From Pseudomonadota bacterium (GTDB taxonomy: Bacteria; Pseudomonadota; Gammaproteobacteria; Burkholderiales; Burkholderiaceae_F), in contig JAKOQB010000172.1 in the NCBI GenBank assembly GCA_029778535.1, positions 45,828-109,827 of the forward strand: a stretch of DNA of 64,000 nt. The letters run 5' to 3'. The position numbers and the translations under genes were made by a program. A model generated the notes under the pieces. The model was not told the DNA's origin, searched no databases, and was given only the letters and a program-made list of their open reading frames with translations. Shown here one piece after another: positions 54,902 through 64,000 of the stretch. How positions within the stretch are numbered: the first letter of the stretch is position 1; every line of letters begins with the position of its first letter.

Positions 54902-55026
54902 CGGCTGCGAGGGAGTCTCTGCGCGGGCAAAGGTCGTGGAGGCGGCGGCAAGCGCGGGCGTTATATCACGCAGCCGTCAGGGCGCCGTTGATCGATTGCC
55001 GTGCTTGCTGCCGCTATGCTTGCCGC

Positions 55027-56106
55027 ATGCCACGACCGATCCGCGCCACCATCGATCTCGCCGCGCTGCGCCACAATCTCGCGCGCGCACGTGCACAGGC
55101 GGGCGCGCGAAAGGTGTGGGCGGTGGTCAAAGCCAACGCGTACGGGCACGGACTGGAGCGTGCGGTGCGCGCATTCGCAGCCGCGGACGGGCTGGCGCTG
55201 CTCGACCTCGACGAGGCGCAGCGCGCACGCGATGCCGGCTGGCGCAAGCCGATCCTGCTGCTTGAGGGTTTCTTCGAGCCGCGCGACCTCGACGCGGTCG
55301 ACGCGCTGGAACTTTCGACCGTGGTGCACCAGAACGCGCAAGTGGAGATGCTCGCGGCGCATCGGCCGCGCCGCGCGATCGACGTGTATGTGAAGCTCGA
55401 CACGGGCATGCGCCGGCTCGGCTTCGGCTCCGATGCCATGCAGGCCGTCGCGCGGTTGCAGTCGCTGCCGCACGTCCGGGTCGCGGCGCTGGCGACGCAC
55501 CTGGCCAACGCGGACCGCACCACCCCGGGCATGGCCGACGTGGCTGAACAGCTACGCGCCTTCGCGGCGGCGGCGAACGGCTGGCGCGGCGCGGTCAGCC
55601 TGGCGAATTCGGCCGCGCTGTTTCTCAGGCCCGAGGTCGGTGGCGACTCGGTGCGCCCCGGCATTGCGCTGTACGGCGGCACGCCGCGGGCCGGCGCGCC
55701 GGCCGCGCAACTTGGATTGAGACCGGCGATGCGATTGCGTTCGCGCTTGCTGGAAGTGCGGCAGCTGAATCGGGGAGATGCGGTCGGCTACGGCAGCCGC
55801 TGGATCGCGCCGCGGCCGACGCGCATTGGCGTGGTCGCGTGCGGGTACGCCGACGGCTATCCGCGCGTGGCGCCGGACGGCACCCCGGTGTGGGTCGATG
55901 GCCAGATCGTTCCGCTGGCCGGGCGCGTGTCGATGGACATGATCACGGTCGATCTGGCGAACGCGTCGCACGCGCAGGTTGGCGCGGAAGTGGAACTGTG
56001 GGGCGAGCACGTGCCGATCGACGACGTCGCCGAGCGCGCGGGCACCGTCGGCTATGAACTGATGTGTGCGCTGGCGCGCCGCGTCGCGGTCGACGAGATC
56101 GGCTGA
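55027..56106 (+). CDS. alr: Alanine racemase
   Basis: Pyridoxal phosphate enzyme of 359 residues supplying D-alanine for peptidoglycan. The cofactor Lys is in VWAVVKANAYGHGL near residue 35. Other conserved parts are LDTGMRRLGF, the catalytic-loop region AVGYGSRW and the GRVSMDMITVDL strand. The ATG at 55027 fits the family N-terminus MPRPIRATIDLAAL. An upstream in-frame start at 54988 adds 13 poor residues and is rejected. radA begins four bases after the stop. Confidence 0.96.
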   Translation: MPRPIRATIDLAALRHNLARARAQAGARKVWAVVKANAYGHGLERAVRAFAAADGLALLDLDEAQRARDAGWRKPILLLEGFFEPRDLDAVDALELSTVVHQNAQVEMLAAHRPRRAIDVYVKLDTGMRRLGFGSDAMQAVARLQSLPHVRVAALATHLANADRTTPGMADVAEQLRAFAAAANGWRGAVSLANSAALFLRPEVGGDSVRPGIALYGGTPRAGAPAAQLGLRPAMRLRSRLLEVRQLNRGDAVGYGSRWIAPRPTRIGVVACGYADGYPRVAPDGTPVWVDGQIVPLAGRVSMDMITVDLANASHAQVGAEVELWGEHVPIDDVAERAGTVGYELMCALARRVAVDEIG

Positions 56107-56109
56107 CGC

Positions 56110-57462
56110 GTGGCAAAGCTCAGGACGCAATTTGTTTGCAGCGAGTGCGGCGGCACCAGCCCGCGCTGGCAGGGGCAGTGCCCGCAATGCAATGCCTGGA
56201 ACACGCTGGTCGAGGCGCGCGTGGAGACTGGGATGCGCCGCTACGCGACGCCGGCGCCGGCAGCGTCGGTGCAGCTTCTGAGCGAAATCGAGGCGCGCGA
56301 GGTCGCGCGCACATCAACCGGCATCGAGGAATTCGACCGCGTGCTAGGCGGCGGGCTGGTCGCGGGCGGCGTGGTGCTGATCGGCGGCGATCCGGGCATC
56401 GGCAAGTCGACGCTGCTGCTGCAGGCGCTCGCCGCGATGTCGGCCGAGCTGCGCGTGCTGTACGTCAGCGGCGAGGAATCGGCCGGCCAGATCGCGCTGC
56501 GCGCGCGCCGGCTCGGCGTCGAGGGGCGCAACGTGCACTTCATGGCCGAGATCGAACTCGGCCGCATCCTGGCCGCGCTGGAGGCAGAGAAGCCGCAGGT
56601 CGCGGTGATCGATTCGATCCAGACGCTGTACTGGAACGAGCTCACGTCGGCGCCCGGATCGGTCGCGCAGGTGCGCGAATGCGCGGCGCAGCTCACCCGT
56701 GTGGCGAAGGCGAGCGGCATCACGCTGGTGCTGGTCGGCCACGTGACGAAGGAGGGCGCGCTCGCCGGCCCGCGCGTGCTCGAGCACATGGTCGACACGG
56801 TGCTGTACTTCGAGGGCGACACGCACTCGTCGTTCCGCCTGATCCGCGCGTTCAAGAACCGCTTCGGCGCGGTCAACGAACTGGGCGTGTTCGCGATGAC
56901 CGACCGCGGGCTGCGCGGCGTGTCGAATCCTTCGGCGCTGTTCCTGTCGCAGCACGACGCGCAGGTGCCCGGTTCGTGCGTGCTGGTCACGCAGGAGGGC
57001 ACACGGCCGCTGCTGGTCGAGGTGCAGGCGCTGGTCGACACCGCGCACGTGCCGAACCCGCGCCGCCTGTCCGTGGGGCTGGAGCCGCAACGGCTGGCGA
57101 TGCTGCTCGCGGTGCTGCACCGGCACGCGGGGATCGCGACGTTCGATCAGGACGTGTTCGTCAACGCGGTCGGCGGCGTGCGCATCCAGGAGCCGGCGGC
57201 CGACCTCGCGGTGCTCGCCGCGATCGCCTCGTCGATCCGCAATCGCGCGCTGCCGCGCGGGCTGGTGGCATTCGGTGAAGTCGGGCTGGCCGGCGAGATC
57301 CGCCCGGCGCCGCGCGGGCAGGAGCGCCTGCGCGAAGCGGCCAAGCTCGGTTTCTCGCTCGCGCTGATCCCGAAGGCCAACGCGCCGAAGCAGAAGATCG
57401 AGGGGCTCGAAATCGTCGCGGTCGACCGGCTTGAGCAGGCACTGGAACGGATCAGGCGCTGA
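56110..57462 (+). CDS. radA: DNA repair protein RadA
   Basis: RecA-like ATPase of 450 residues that promotes branch migration in recombinational repair. It starts with GTG. The N-terminal zinc finger is CSECGG...CPQC (residues 10-27), Walker A is GGDPGIGKSTLLLQ, and the RadA-specific KNRFGAVNELGVF motif is present. A Lon-like C-terminal domain (from about residue 290) ends near LEQALERIRR. The last 11 bases overlap the 3' end of the hpnE remnant on the other strand. Confidence 0.97.
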   Translation: MAKLRTQFVCSECGGTSPRWQGQCPQCNAWNTLVEARVETGMRRYATPAPAASVQLLSEIEAREVARTSTGIEEFDRVLGGGLVAGGVVLIGGDPGIGKSTLLLQALAAMSAELRVLYVSGEESAGQIALRARRLGVEGRNVHFMAEIELGRILAALEAEKPQVAVIDSIQTLYWNELTSAPGSVAQVRECAAQLTRVAKASGITLVLVGHVTKEGALAGPRVLEHMVDTVLYFEGDTHSSFRLIRAFKNRFGAVNELGVFAMTDRGLRGVSNPSALFLSQHDAQVPGSCVLVTQEGTRPLLVEVQALVDTAHVPNPRRLSVGLEPQRLAMLLAVLHRHAGIATFDQDVFVNAVGGVRIQEPAADLAVLAAIASSIRNRALPRGLVAFGEVGLAGEIRPAPRGQERLREAAKLGFSLALIPKANAPKQKIEGLEIVAVDRLEQALERIRR

Positions 57463-58100
57463 GCGCAGCAAGGCGCGGCGGCGATGCCGGCACGACCGCA
57501 TCGACCTCGGGCAAGCAGTCGCCGAGTTCAAGCGCACGGTGCCGGCGCAGCGAAACGACGTGCCGCTGCAGCAGCACTTCGGCGCCGGATCGCTGCAGCG
57601 CTTGCCGCTCCGCCTCGGCATACAGCGCAGACCCGTCGCGGCGCGACAGCGGCAGATCGGACGATTCCGCGCGCGCTCGCGTCGTCATGCGCGCCTCAGC
57701 CGCGATGCGGCTACGCCCGCACATCGCGCGATCGAGATCGGGTCGGCGAGGCTGAAGCCGCGCGCCGTTGCGTGCGCGGCCGCGAAATGCCACGGCGCCG
57801 GCCAGCGGCGCGCCCGCATCGCCCGACCGTCCGGATAGCGCAGCTCGCACGGCATCCGCAACAGCATCCGATCGGGAGCGCGGTCGAGCAGCCGCAGCGC
57901 TTCGCGGAGCGCATCGAGCGGCGGGTGCTGGCCGTTGTCGAGCGCACGGGTCGTATCGCCGAGCGCGATCTCGACGCGTCGTGCACGGCTGCGGCTGCGG
58001 CGCCGCGTCGATCAGCGTCCCGCGCGCCGCGCTCGGCCAGCGTCAGCGCGCAGGCCAGCCCGGACCAGCCCGCGCCGACGACCGCGACGTTGCAGGTCAT
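57452..58100 (-). pseudogene. hpnE: Decayed squalene-associated FAD desaturase HpnE
   Basis: Remnant of the hydroxysqualene/carotenoid-desaturase-like gene hpnE. It starts well with ATG and the FAD motif VAVVGAGWSGLACALTLAERG. Near 58018-58021 two bases appear lost, and TLIDAAPQPQPC continues in another frame. A further shift near 57975 leads to ALDNGQHPPLDALREALRLL through ARGFSLADPISIARC in a third frame. Then sequence matching a much later part of the protein (SGAEVLLQRHVVSLRRHRAL) follows in yet another frame, implying an internal deletion. The frame stops at the radA end, about half the family length. The ATGA overlap with hpnD is kept. Confidence 0.85.
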
Positions 58101-58936
58101 CCTGCCGTGAACGCCCAGGTGCGCCAGGCGATCCACAGCTTGCGCAGCGGCGTCAGCGACACGCGCTGGTGCAGCACCGGAAAGTCGTCGCGCTCCAGTT
58201 CGTCGAGCAGCGCGGTGTAGATCGACCCCATGATCAGCCCCGGCCGCTGTGCGCGGCGGTCCGCCGCGGGCAGCAGGCGCAGCGCCTCCGCGTAGGTGGC
58301 GCGCGCGCGCCGCGCCTGGAACTTCATCAGCGGCACGTAGCCCTCGACGTAGCGCCCGTTCAGCAGGTCGGCCGCCTTGACGTCGAAGCGTTGCAGCTCG
58401 TCGAGCGGCAGGTAGATGCGGCCGCGGCGCGCGTCCTCGCCGACATCGCGCACGAAGTTGATCAGCTGCAGCGCCAGCCCCAGCGTGCGCGCGTACTCGA
58501 ACGTGCGCGGATCGGTGGCTCCGAAGATGCCCGCCGACAGCTCGCCGACGATGCCAGCGGCCAAGTGGCAGTAGCGCGCCAGCGCGGCGAAGTCGAGGTA
58601 GCGCGTCTGCGCCAGATCCAGTTTCACGCCTTCGAGCACTCCGAGCAGGCGTGCGCGCGCGATGCCGAACGCGTCGAGGTGCGGCGCCAAGGCGCGCGTG
58701 ACCGGGTGCTGCGGTCGGCCTTCGAACAGGCGGTCGATCTCGGTCTGCCACCATGCGAGCTTCGCATGCGCGACCGCCGGGTCGGATGCCTCGTGGACCG
58801 CATCGTCGATCTCGCGGCGGTACGCGTACAGCGCCGTGATCGCGCGCCGCTGCGACGGCGGCAGGAACAGGAAGCTGTAGTAGAAGCTCGAGCCGGTCTG
58901 CGCTGCCTCGTTCTGGCAGTACTCGTCGGGGGTCAT
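58097..58936 (-). CDS. hpnD: Presqualene diphosphate synthase HpnD
   Basis: Squalene/phytoene synthase family enzyme of 279 residues; HpnD condenses two farnesyl diphosphates to presqualene diphosphate for hopanoid synthesis. Both Asp-rich regions are intact: YRREIDDAVHE near residue 45 and NFVRDVGEDARRGRIYLP near 165. The ATG overlaps the stop of hpnC (ATGA), and its own stop overlaps the hpnE start (ATGA). Both partner genes are broken, so although this frame is whole its product probably no longer yields squalene by this route. Confidence 0.93.
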   Translation of the reverse strand: MTPDEYCQNEAAQTGSSFYYSFLFLPPSQRRAITALYAYRREIDDAVHEASDPAVAHAKLAWWQTEIDRLFEGRPQHPVTRALAPHLDAFGIARARLLGVLEGVKLDLAQTRYLDFAALARYCHLAAGIVGELSAGIFGATDPRTFEYARTLGLALQLINFVRDVGEDARRGRIYLPLDELQRFDVKAADLLNGRYVEGYVPLMKFQARRARATYAEALRLLPAADRRAQRPGLIMGSIYTALLDELERDDFPVLHQRVSLTPLRKLWIAWRTWAFTAG

Positions 58937-59579
58937 CGTCGCAATGCGCAGCGCGCGCCCATCAGCAGCCCGGTGCGTACGCGCAGCGTCGGGCGGTGCC
59001 GGAAGACATCGCCGCCGACGGCGTCGATTTGCTCCAGAATCCTTCGGCCGCCTGCGACGACCAGGCCGAGTTCGAGACCGATGCCTCCGCCCGGCGCGCG
59101 GCGAGGGCGAGCGCAACGTCCTGCCAGAAGTTGATCCGTTGCAGCGCGCTGCAGATTGCATCGGACTGCGCGCAGGCGCTGGCGTCGGCGCGCTTGTACA
59201 GCGCCAGCAGCGGGCGGCAGATCGGGTTGGCGAAGCGGCCGCAGCAGTCGAGCTGCGCGTCGAAGCCGGCGTACCGGTACACGGTCACGTCCCGCGCGAC
59301 CCCCGACAGCAGACCGCGCAGCCGCGCGAGCGTCAAGTCGTGCGCGCGGCTCGCCACGGCGAGATCCGGCCATTGGCCCTCGTGTCTGGCCGCGATCGCG
59401 TCGAGCTGCCGCTGGAGCGCGGCCGGCTGCGCGAGGCGTCGCGCGGCGGGCGCATCGACTTCCTCGGCGAGGTCGTCGGCGGCGCGAGCGAAGCAATGGA
59501 TCGCGCGCGCCGCCGGACGCAATAGCGTGGGCAGCAGCACCGAGGCGACGGGAAAGTTCTCGTAGTGGCCGGCACCCAT
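58933..59579 (-). pseudogene. hpnC: Squalene synthase HpnC with an internal deletion and frameshift
   Basis: The N-terminal two thirds of HpnC read normally from MGAGHYENFPVASVLLP through AADDLAEEVDAPAARR to INFWQDVA. The expected stretch after the second Asp-rich motif (the DWxxGRVYLP region and about 60 more residues) is missing. The C-terminal end, GIGLELGLVVAGGRRILEQ and DVFRHRPTL to LLMGARCALRR-stop, is present but in the +2 frame. The junction is near 59115-59120. In the original frame translation instead continues to a stop at 58962. Loss of the catalytic-site region should inactivate it. Confidence 0.87.
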
Positions 59580-59623
59580 GCGATTGACGCTAGCACGCGG
59601 GGCGAGCATGCCGGTCGATCCAT

Positions 59624-59629
59624 TAGAAT
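59624..59629 (+). promoter_or_regulatory. Candidate -10 box for tRNA-Leu
   Basis: TAGAAT followed by GCGCGCCG lies 52 bases before the mature tRNA 5' end. A clear -35 is not visible. Confidence 0.3.
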
Positions 59630-59681
59630 GCGCGCCGAATCGGCGCTCGGTGCATGCAGGACGTCCGCCGCCGAGGTCGTC

Positions 59682-59768
59682 GCGAAGGTGGCGAAATTGG
59701 TAGACGCACCAGGTTTAGGTCCTGACGCCTTCACCGGCGTGGGGGTTCGAGTCCCCCCCTTCGCACCA
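59682..59768 (+). tRNA. tRNA-Leu (anticodon UAG, reads CUN/CUA codons)
   Basis: The 87-base gene folds fully. Acceptor stem is GCGAAGG with CCTTCGC, the D arm is GCG...CGC, and the anticodon loop is TTTAGGT. A long class II variable arm is closed by CGCC/GGCG. The T arm is GGGGG-TTCGAGT-CCCCC, and CCA is encoded. The first anticodon-stem pair (C27, A43) is a mismatch. Location just upstream of tig is normal for betaproteobacteria. Confidence 0.97.
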
Positions 59769-59822
59769 GTGACTCGTTAAGCCCCGCGCGCGTCGGACGC
59801 GGGCAGGCAACTCGATCGGAAC

Positions 59823-61121
59823 ATGCAAAATTTTGAGACGCTGAGCGCGCTGGAACGGCGCATCGATATTGCCGTCCCCGCGGCCGAGATCAACAAGGAA
59901 GTCACTGCGCGATTGACCAAGCTGGCGCGCACCGTGCGGATGCCCGGCTTCCGTCCCGGCAAGGTGCCGATGAAGATGGTGGCGTCGTCATACGGCGCAC
60001 AGGTGCAGGCGGAGGTGCTGAACGACAAGGTCGGCGAGGCCTTCAACAGCGCGTTGAAGGGAAGCAACCTGCGCGTGGCCGGAACGCCGCAGCTGACGCC
60101 GAAGGAAGGCGCGGGCGAGCAGCTCGCGTTTTCGGCCACGTTCGAGGTGTATCCGGAGATCAGGATCGGCGACCTCTCGAGTGCGGAGGTCCAGCGGGCG
60201 GTCTGTCCGGTCGGCGATGCCGAGATCGACAAGACGATCGACATCATGCGCCGCCAGCGCGCGAAATTCGAAGCGGTCGATCGTGCGGCCGCCGACGGCG
60301 ACCGGTTGACGATCGATTTCGTGGGCCGGATCGACGGCACGCCGTTCGAAGGCGGCAGCGGCACCGACTTCGCGTTCACGCTCGGACAGGGGCGAATGCT
60401 GGCCGATTTCGAGGCCGCGCTGCGCGGCGCCGCGAGCGGCTCAACGAAGACATTTCCGGTTCAGTTTCCGGCCGACTACCGCGCCACCGATCTCGCGGGC
60501 AAGACCGCGCAGTTCGAGGTGACGGTCAAGAAGGTCGAGCAGCCGCTGCTGCCGCCGGTCGACGCGGAGTTCGCGCGCTCGCTCGGCATCGCCGACGGCG
60601 ACCTGGCGAAGATGCGCGCGGAGGTGCAAGCCAATCTGCAGCGCGAGGTTTCGACGCGCTTGCGCGCGCGCACCAAGGACAGCGTGATGGCCGCGCTGCT
60701 GGCGGCCGCGCAGTTCGACGTGCCGAAGTCGCTGGTGCAGGAGGAGCAGCAGCGGCTGGCCGAGATGGCGCGCGCGGACCTCGTCGCGCGCGGCATCGAC
60801 GCCAAGGAAGCGCCGCTGCCGCCGGACGTGTTCGCGCCGCAGGCGCAGCGGCGCGTTCGTCTCGGGTTGCTGATCGCGGAACTGGTGCGCGCGGAGAATC
60901 TGCAGGCGCGGCAGGACCAGGTGCGCAAGGCGATCGAGGAAATCGCGCAGAGCTACGAGAAGCCGGCGCAGGTGATCCAGTGGTATCTCGGCAGCCGCGA
61001 GCGGTTGGCCGAGGTCGAGTCGATGACGCTGGAGAACAACGTCGTCGATTGGGTGCTGAAGCGCGCCCGGGTGATCGACGTGACCGTGCCTTTCGACGAA
61101 CTGATGGGCCATGGAGTGTGA
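59823..61121 (+). CDS. tig: Trigger factor (ribosome-associated chaperone)
   Basis: Ribosome-bound folding factor of 432 residues. The N-terminal domain holds the ribosome-docking loop [11 protein letters not shown] near residue 45. A middle FKBP-type prolyl isomerase domain (about 150-245, with [15 protein letters not shown] and [13 protein letters not shown]) and a helical C-terminal chaperone domain follow. The ATG is 54 bases after the tRNA. It forms a protein quality-control group with clpP, clpX and lon; clpP starts four bases after the stop. Confidence 0.97.
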   Translation: MQNFETLSALERRIDIAVPAAEINKEVTARLTKLARTVRMPGFRPGKVPMKMVASSYGAQVQAEVLNDKVGEAFNSALKGSNLRVAGTPQLTPKEGAGEQLAFSATFEVYPEIRIGDLSSAEVQRAVCPVGDAEIDKTIDIMRRQRAKFEAVDRAAADGDRLTIDFVGRIDGTPFEGGSGTDFAFTLGQGRMLADFEAALRGAASGSTKTFPVQFPADYRATDLAGKTAQFEVTVKKVEQPLLPPVDAEFARSLGIADGDLAKMRAEVQANLQREVSTRLRARTKDSVMAALLAAAQFDVPKSLVQEEQQRLAEMARADLVARGIDAKEAPLPPDVFAPQAQRRVRLGLLIAELVRAENLQARQDQVRKAIEEIAQSYEKPAQVIQWYLGSRERLAEVESMTLENNVVDWVLKRARVIDVTVPFDELMGHGV

Positions 61122-61125
61122 GCAG

Positions 61126-61761
61126 ATGACGCAGCAAATCGGCAGCACGGGAATGGATCCCCAGGGTCTGGGGATGGTCCCGATCGTCATCGAACAGAGC
61201 GGGCGCGGCGAGCGCGCGTATGACATCTACTCGCGCCTGCTGCGCGACCGGGTGGTGTTCCTGGTCGGGCCGGTCAACGAGCAGACGGCGAACCTCGTTG
61301 TCGCGCAGCTGCTGTTCCTGGAGTCGGAGAATCCGGACAAGGACATCGCGCTGTACATCAATTCGCCGGGCGGCTCGGTGTACGCGGGAATGGCGATCTA
61401 CGACACGATGCAGTTCATCAAGCCGAACGTTTCGACCATCTGCGTCGGCATGGCTGCCAGCATGGGTGCATTCCTGCTCGCGGCGGGTGCCAAGGGCAAG
61501 CGTTACGCGCTGCCGAACTCGCGCATCATGATCCACCAGCCGTCGGGCGGATCGCAGGGACAGGCCTCGGACATCGAGATCCAGGCGCGCGAGATCCTTT
61601 ATCTGCGCGACCGCATCAACCGGATCCTCGCCGACCGCACCGGTCAGACGGTCGAGAAGATCCGGCAGGACAGCGACCGCGACAACTTCATGTCGGCGGA
61701 GGATGCAGTAAGCTACGGGCTGATCGACAAGATCTTCGTCAAGCGCGGCGAGGCCGGCTGA
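61126..61761 (+). CDS. clpP: ATP-dependent Clp protease proteolytic subunit ClpP
   Basis: Serine protease subunit of 211 residues forming the two-ring barrel used by ClpX and ClpA. The catalytic Ser is in [12 protein letters not shown] and the His in [15 protein letters not shown]. The Asp falls in the later [12 protein letters not shown] region. The ATG at 61126 is preferred; the in-frame start at 61111 lies inside tig. Confidence 0.97.
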   Translation: MTQQIGSTGMDPQGLGMVPIVIEQSGRGERAYDIYSRLLRDRVVFLVGPVNEQTANLVVAQLLFLESENPDKDIALYINSPGGSVYAGMAIYDTMQFIKPNVSTICVGMAASMGAFLLAAGAKGKRYALPNSRIMIHQPSGGSQGQASDIEIQAREILYLRDRINRILADRTGQTVEKIRQDSDRDNFMSAEDAVSYGLIDKIFVKRGEAG

Positions 61762-61781
61762 CGAGGACCGGGGCGGGTGCG

Positions 61782-63044
<1,263 letters not shown>

Positions 63045-63059
63045 AGATGCGAGAACTCC

Positions 63060-63116
63060 GTTCGCCCTGAGGTATCGAAGGGCGAACGCATTCGGGCTTC
63101 GATGCCTCGGCCCGAA
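63060..63116. repeat. Double hairpin of GTTCGCCCT-type repeat between clpX and lon
   Basis: The first hairpin pairs GTTCGCCCT (63060-63068) with AGGGCGAAC (63079-63087). The second pairs TTCGGGC (63091-63097) with GCCCGAA (63110-63116). The two are roughly inverted copies of each other (GAGGTATCGAAG against CTTCGATGCCTC). It may terminate clpX transcription. The rest of the 222-base spacer shows a weak TAGATT -10-like box near 63187 and no gene. Confidence 0.8.
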
Positions 63117-63266
63117 CGGCGGGCCGGCGCTTCGGCTTACCGTCAAAGACCCTGCGCATTCGCGGCTTTGCGCGCCGCGAGCGTGATAGATTGAATCCGG
63201 CGTCTCGCCCTTGCTTTTCCCCCGGGCGGCCGCATTTCACGGGCATACCTGCCCTCAGGACGCGAC

Positions 63267-64000
63267 ATGTCGACCACTCTGCTTCCTTCCGAACGTACCT
63301 CGCTGCCGCTGCTTCCGCTGCGCGACGTGGTCGTCTTCCCCCACATGGTCATCCCGCTGTTCGTGGGCCGGCCCAAGTCGATCAAGGCGCTCGAGACCGC
63401 GATGGAGGCGGGCAAGAGCATCATGCTGGTGGCGCAGAAGAACGCGGCCAAGGACGAGCCTTCGGCCGAGGACATCTACTCGATCGGCTGTGTTGCCCAC
63501 ATCCTGCAGATGCTGAAACTGCCCGACGGCACGATGAAGGTGCTGGTCGAGGGCGCGCAGCGCGCGCAGATCCACGAGATCCGCGACGCGCAGACGCATT
63601 ACACCTGCGAGCTGACGCCGCTGGCGCCGGAGATATCGGTCAACCCCGAACTTGAAGCGTTGCGGCGCGCGATCGTCGCGCAGTTCGACCAGTACGTGAA
63701 GCTGAACAAGAAGATCCCGGCGGAGATCCTGACCTCGATCGCCGGCATCGACGAGGCGGGACGCCTGGCGGACACCATCGCCGCGCACCTGCCGCTGAAG
63801 ATCGAGCAGAAGCAGAAGATCCTGGAGATGTCGAGCCTGGCCGAGCGGCTCGAAAGCCTGCTGGCACAGCTCGAGACCGAGATCGACATCCTGCAGGTCG
63901 AGAAGCGCATCCGCGGCCGCGTCAAGCGCCAGATGGAGAAGAGCCAGCGCGAGTACTACCTGAACGAGCAGGTCAAGGCGATCCAGAAGGAGCTCGGCGA
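63267..64000 (+). CDS. lon: ATP-dependent Lon protease (3' end cut off by the window)
   Basis: The first 244 codons of Lon run to the window edge without a stop. They cover the N-terminal substrate-recognition (PUA-like) domain, LPLLPLRDVVVFPHMVIPLFVGR, and the start of the helical region, EKRIRGRVKRQMEKSQREYY, with LNEQVKAIQKELG at the very end. The AAA+ and Ser-Lys protease parts lie outside. Lon degrades damaged and regulatory proteins. Position after clpX is the common proteobacterial order. I did not find a convincing heat-shock promoter in the spacer. Confidence 0.97.
   Translation, partial: MSTTLLPSERTSLPLLPLRDVVVFPHMVIPLFVGRPKSIKALETAMEAGKSIMLVAQKNAAKDEPSAEDIYSIGCVAHILQMLKLPDGTMKVLVEGAQRAQIHEIRDAQTHYTCELTPLAPEISVNPELEALRRAIVAQFDQYVKLNKKIPAEILTSIAGIDEAGRLADTIAAHLPLKIEQKQKILEMSSLAERLESLLAQLETEIDILQVEKRIRGRVKRQMEKSQREYYLNEQVKAIQKELG

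Noticed and set aside
58097..58936. hpnD as a pseudogene like its neighbours
   Set aside because: The frame is complete, has both Asp-rich motifs and keeps both ATGA overlaps; only its context suggests loss of function.
59682..59768. tRNA-Leu as an integration site for a mobile element
   Set aside because: No integrase, no direct repeat of the tRNA 3' end and normal housekeeping genes on both sides were found.
63120..63266. A heat-shock sigma-32 promoter before lon
   Set aside because: I could not find a credible CTTGAAA and CCCCAT pair at suitable spacing.

Overview
The window is GC-rich DNA of a betaproteobacterium, most likely Burkholderiales or a relative. The evidence is gene order: sdhDABE-gltA; odhA-odhB-lpdA; bamD divergent from rluD, then pgeF and phaC-phaA-phaB-phaR; serB-mfd followed by ispD-ispF and ompR-envZ; tsaB-rimI-udg-lplT; and tRNA-Leu-tig-clpP-clpX-lon. 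Nearly all of the 64 kb is coding. I see no insertion sequence, prophage, CRISPR array or rRNA. The first gene (sdhD) and the last (lon) are cut by the window ends.

Region 1 (1-24083) is central carbon and redox metabolism. Succinate dehydrogenase, its FAD-assembly factor and citrate synthase read rightward. They converge on a leftward gene train (18050 to 4488) that encodes two complete 2-oxoacid:ferredoxin oxidoreductases (each a beta subunit plus a fused gamma-alpha subunit), an NfnA/NfnB-type ferredoxin:NAD(P) transhydrogenase pair, a GltD-like flavoprotein with two extra [4Fe-4S] ferredoxin modules, an unusual 733-residue protein ending in a ferredoxin module, and a ComB-family phosphatase. 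Divergent from this train is the conventional NAD-linked 2-oxoglutarate dehydrogenase complex (odhA, odhB, lpdA). The cell therefore carries both a ferredoxin-linked and an NAD-linked route at the 2-oxoacid step of the TCA cycle.

Region 2 (24178-40425) holds zapE, a coiled-coil exported protein, a PP2C phosphatase, a YdcH-like protein, a DinG/YoaA helicase, bamD, rluD, pgeF, the polyhydroxybutyrate genes phaC-phaA-phaB-phaR, rimO, an EamA transporter, a second thiolase (bktB) and a cupredoxin-like lipoprotein. Region 3 (40426-57462) holds a frameshifted serB, mfd, ispD-ispF, ompR-envZ, an exported DUF3106/DUF1800/DUF1501 trio, tsaB-rimI-udg, lplT, alr and radA. Region 4 (57452-59579) is a decaying hpnC-hpnD-hpnE squalene-synthesis operon in which only hpnD is intact. 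Region 5 is tRNA-Leu(UAG) with tig-clpP-clpX-lon.

The most distinctive non-genic feature is a set of short-unit repeat elements. Three different unit sequences (GGATCAC-type, GTCGGCAG-type and ATTGCGG-type) share one design: tandem units in one orientation, a core, then the same units inverted. They sit exactly at gene ends and starts, supply stop codons or C-terminal codons to neighbouring genes, and in one case lie in frame inside a DNA-repair gene. A separate CCCTCTCCC-type palindrome lies in frame inside mfd and also separates korA from korB.
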